In this document: positions 34,251 through 36,248 of the stretch, piece by piece
Layout: every line of letters begins with the position of its first letter
Position numbering within the stretch: the first letter of the stretch is position 1
From: JBBDXI01 sp040902425
GTDB taxonomy: Bacteria; Planctomycetota; Phycisphaerae; Phycisphaerales; UBA1924
Length of the DNA: 36,248 bases
Direction of reading: 5' to 3'
NCBI GenBank assembly: GCA_040902425.1
Contig: JBBDXI010000034.1
Span: 1-36,248, forward strand
Notes under the pieces: model-generated
What the model saw: only the letters and a program-made list of their open reading frames with translations
Database searches by the model: none
Told to the model about the DNA's origin: nothing
Translations under genes and position numbers: made by a program

Positions 34251-34880
34251 ATGAGAAGCACCCGATTCCTCCTCCCCGCCGCGGCCCTCCTCGCCCTGGT
34301 CACCGGCACGGCCAACGCCCAGATCTCCATCTCCGCCCACAACTTCAGCTCGATGGCCTGGTCGGGCGGCGAAATCTGCAAGCCCTGCCACACGCCCCAC
34401 TTTGCCAACCCCGACGCCGGGCGCCTCTGGAACCACGCCCTGACCAACGCCACCTACACGCTCAACAACGGCAGCACCGGCAGCGCTGCCGTCGACTTCG
34501 ACAAGGGCACGCGCCTCTGCCTCTCCTGCCACGACGGGACCGTCGCCCTGGACAGCTTCGGCGGCATGACCGGCACCAGCTTCATGCCCGTCACCGGCGA
34601 CCTCGGAACCGACATGCGCAACGACCACCCCATGGGCAGCCGCGCCATCTACCCTACCGGCACCAGCACCTCCTACAACCCCCAGGACCCCGTCTCCCAC
34701 CAGGTCGTCTTCAACGGCAAGAGCCTCCGCCTCCGCTCCTGGACCGACCCCAACGGCGCCACCCAGTACGTCGTCGGCTGCCGCACCTGCCACGACCCGC
34801 ACAACCGGGGCAACCACGGCCACATGCTGACCTTCAGCAACGCGGCCAGTGCCCTGTGTTTGACCTGCCACATCAAGTAA
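34251..34880 (+). CDS. Exported tetraheme cytochrome c
   Basis: A 209-residue protein with a signal peptide (MRSTRFLLPAAALLALVTGTANA, cleavage after Ala23) and four CXXCH heme sites: CKPCH (43-47), CLSCH (90-94), CRTCH (177-181) and CLTCH (203-207). The SGGEICKPCHTPH and LCLSCHDGTVAL contexts match the doubled-CXXCH-type multiheme cytochromes of Geobacter-like and planctomycete bacteria. It should be a periplasmic or extracellular electron carrier. GAAAGGGG stands about 6 nt before the ATG, so the longer open frame is not used. It diverges from ccmE and is followed by a terminator, so it is probably a single-gene unit. It is a natural substrate for the adjacent CcmF. Confidence 0.93.
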   Translation: MRSTRFLLPAAALLALVTGTANAQISISAHNFSSMAWSGGEICKPCHTPHFANPDAGRLWNHALTNATYTLNNGSTGSAAVDFDKGTRLCLSCHDGTVALDSFGGMTGTSFMPVTGDLGTDMRNDHPMGSRAIYPTGTSTSYNPQDPVSHQVVFNGKSLRLRSWTDPNGATQYVVGCRTCHDPHNRGNHGHMLTFSNAASALCLTCHIK

Positions 34881-34902
34881 TCTTCGATGGGCAGGTTCAG
34901 GA

Positions 34903-34957
34903 CCGCCCCGGCACCCTGGGGCCTCACCAGGGAATCGCCGGGGCGGATTCTTTTTTT
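34903..34957 (+). terminator. Intrinsic terminator after the cytochrome c gene
   Basis: CCGCCCCGGC (34903-34912) pairs with GCCGGGGCGG (34937-34946), with an inner stem CCCTGG/CCAGGG (34914-34919 and 34927-34932). TTCTTTTTTT follows the hairpin. Confidence 0.93.
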
Positions 34958-35037
34958 GCGGCGGCCTCCGCCGCAACGCTGACTCGCCTTGGCACCCGGT
35001 TTGTACCCGTAACGCGGTAACCTACGGGGACCCGCCG

Positions 35038-36248
35038 ATGACACGCACCCTCCGCGCCCTGCTCCGCACCGCCTGCCTCGCCGGCCTCAGCGCCGGCCTC
35101 GCCGCCTGCGCAGCGCCCCGCGCCGAGAACGCCGGCGGCCCGCAGCCCTCCTACGCCTTCTGGCCCCAGTTCCCCGACGCCCCGCGCATCCAGCTCATCC
35201 GCTCCTTCGGCTCCAGCGACGACCTCGCCTCGACCAGGGCCAGCGCCCTGGAGCGCGTCGTCTTCGGCAAGGAGGCCGACACCACCGAGTGGATCAACAA
35301 GCCCTACGGCGTCGCCATGAAGGGCGGCCGTATCTACGTCTGCGACATGCGGGCCAAGGCCCTTACCGTCCTTGACCTCCGCAAGCGGCAGACCCGCCTC
35401 GTCGGCGTGACCGGCATGAACCCCCTGGAGCACCCCGTCGCCGTCGCCGTCGCCGACGACGGGACCATCTACGTCGCCGACAACGCCAAGGGCGCGGTCC
35501 TGGTCTACGACGCCTCCGAACGCTACGCCCGCGCCATCGGCTTCCCGAAGTTCAAACCCGTCTCCCTCGCCGTCCACGGCGAGCGCCTCTACGCCTGCGA
35601 CCTCGCCGGCCAGGCGGTGCAGGTCTTCGACCGGCGCGACGGCCGGCGCCTCGCCTCCATCGGCACCGTCGGCGACGGCGACGGCCAGTTCCGCGTCCCC
35701 CTCGGCGTCGCCGCGGACAAGGACGGGAACATCTACGTCGTGGACATGATGCAGTGCCGCGTGCAGAAGTTCTCCCCCGACGGCACGTTCCTCTCCGCCC
35801 TCGGCGCCCAGGGCGACTACGCGGGCTCCTTCGCCCGCCCCAAGCACCTCGCCGTGGACAGCGCCGGCATCATCTACGTCGTCGACGCCACCTTCCAGAA
35901 CGTGCAGATGTTCGACGACCAGCACCGCCTCCTCATGCACTTCGGCGCCCCCGGCAACTTCCCCGGCGCCATGGACCTCCCCGCCGGCATCGCCGTCTCC
36001 GACGAGGGCCTCGACCTCGTCGAGGGCCAGGTCCACCCGGGCTTCAAACCCACCCGCCTCGTCGCCGTGACCAACCAGTTCGGCCACGCCAAGGTCTCCC
36101 TCTACGCCCTCGGCGAGCTGCGCCCGGGCTTCACCCCCCAGGACCTCGCCCCCGTCGCCGCCCGCGTGGACCCCGGCGTTGAGACGCCCGCCGCCGCGCG
36201 CCTCCGCCACCAAACCCCCCGCGGCGGGGACCCCCGCCTCCCCGGCGC
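35038..36248 (+). CDS. NHL-repeat six-bladed beta-propeller lipoprotein (3' end outside window)
   Basis: At least 403 residues; the frame is open to the window end. A lipoprotein signal with LAAC (Cys24) is followed by WPQFPDAPRIQLIRSFGS, then six NHL-like repeats of about 40-45 residues, each with a GVAVxxDGxIYVxDxxxxxVxVFD pattern (for example PVAVAVADDGTIYVADNAKG, PLGVAADKDGNIYVVDMMQC and PKHLAVDSAGIIYVVDATFQ). These form a beta-propeller, a common protein- or ligand-binding platform. In planctomycetes and Geobacter-like bacteria such propellers sit with multiheme cytochromes, as here, so a role in an extracytoplasmic electron-transfer complex is plausible but unproven. After about residue 370 the sequence turns Pro/Arg-rich. 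Confidence 0.88.
   Translation, partial: MTRTLRALLRTACLAGLSAGLAACAAPRAENAGGPQPSYAFWPQFPDAPRIQLIRSFGSSDDLASTRASALERVVFGKEADTTEWINKPYGVAMKGGRIYVCDMRAKALTVLDLRKRQTRLVGVTGMNPLEHPVAVAVADDGTIYVADNAKGAVLVYDASERYARAIGFPKFKPVSLAVHGERLYACDLAGQAVQVFDRRDGRRLASIGTVGDGDGQFRVPLGVAADKDGNIYVVDMMQCRVQKFSPDGTFLSALGAQGDYAGSFARPKHLAVDSAGIIYVVDATFQNVQMFDDQHRLLMHFGAPGNFPGAMDLPAGIAVSDEGLDLVEGQVHPGFKPTRLVAVTNQFGHAKVSLYALGELRPGFTPQDLAPVAARVDPGVETPAAARLRHQTPRGGDPRLPG

Overview
The window is 36.2 kb of very GC-rich bacterial chromosome with strong third-position GC bias, so nearly every real gene has long shadow reading frames. Its content points to the Planctomycetota, most likely a Phycisphaerae/Phycisphaerales member. 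The signs are three prepilin-type proteins with a GFTLIELLLVVAIIAIL head, a membrane protein ending in a CPRCGYDL...CPECG zinc ribbon, bacterial NHEJ genes, an archaeal-type topoisomerase VI B subunit, and many lipoproteins. The lineage is inferred from these families; there is no rRNA in the window.

Layout. 0-6.3 kb: a LOG-family nucleotide phosphoribohydrolase, a small unknown ORF, tRNA-Leu(UAA), three closely related pseudopilin-like genes with an opposing exported truncated globin between the first two, and a glycine-rich RRM protein with a clear terminator. 6.4-9.8 kb: a DUF899 thioredoxin-like protein, a three-gene leftward operon of two Cys-rich membrane-anchored paralogues and a zinc-ribbon membrane protein, then a sugar O-methyltransferase-like gene. 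9.9-20.7 kb: a B12-binding/MeaB GTPase fusion, a multi-TM PAS histidine kinase, an exported S10 serine carboxypeptidase-like enzyme, topoisomerase VI subunit B, a protein with a possible SGNH-like region, and adenine deaminase.

20.9-25.7 kb is a compact NHEJ operon: ku, then a gene encoding an unusual BRCT / MerR-like HTH / TPR fusion, then a three-domain ligD. Consecutive genes overlap by 1 and 10 nt. The middle gene is the best candidate here for an undescribed component: its BRCT and TPR modules suit protein recruitment at DNA ends, and its HTH could bind DNA.

25.9-36.2 kb holds a small lipoprotein, a PLP-dependent decarboxylase split by a one-base shift at a G7 run, another lipoprotein, and a leftward ccmE-ccmF-ccmA-ccmB-ccmC cytochrome c maturation operon. 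CcmE carries a CXXXY heme site instead of HXXXY, the hallmark of the variant called System I*. Divergent from ccmE are a four-heme exported cytochrome c and a six-bladed NHL-propeller lipoprotein that runs off the window end, so heme-attachment machinery lies beside a likely client.

A second theme is palindromic DNA inside genes. A 66-nt nested palindrome sits in frame in the MeaB GTPase domain, and a 71-nt inverted repeat sits in frame in the LigD linker. A 19-nt palindrome lies just after ligD. These look like dispersed mobile palindromes tolerated inside coding sequence. I found no CRISPR array, IS element, integrase or prophage gene.
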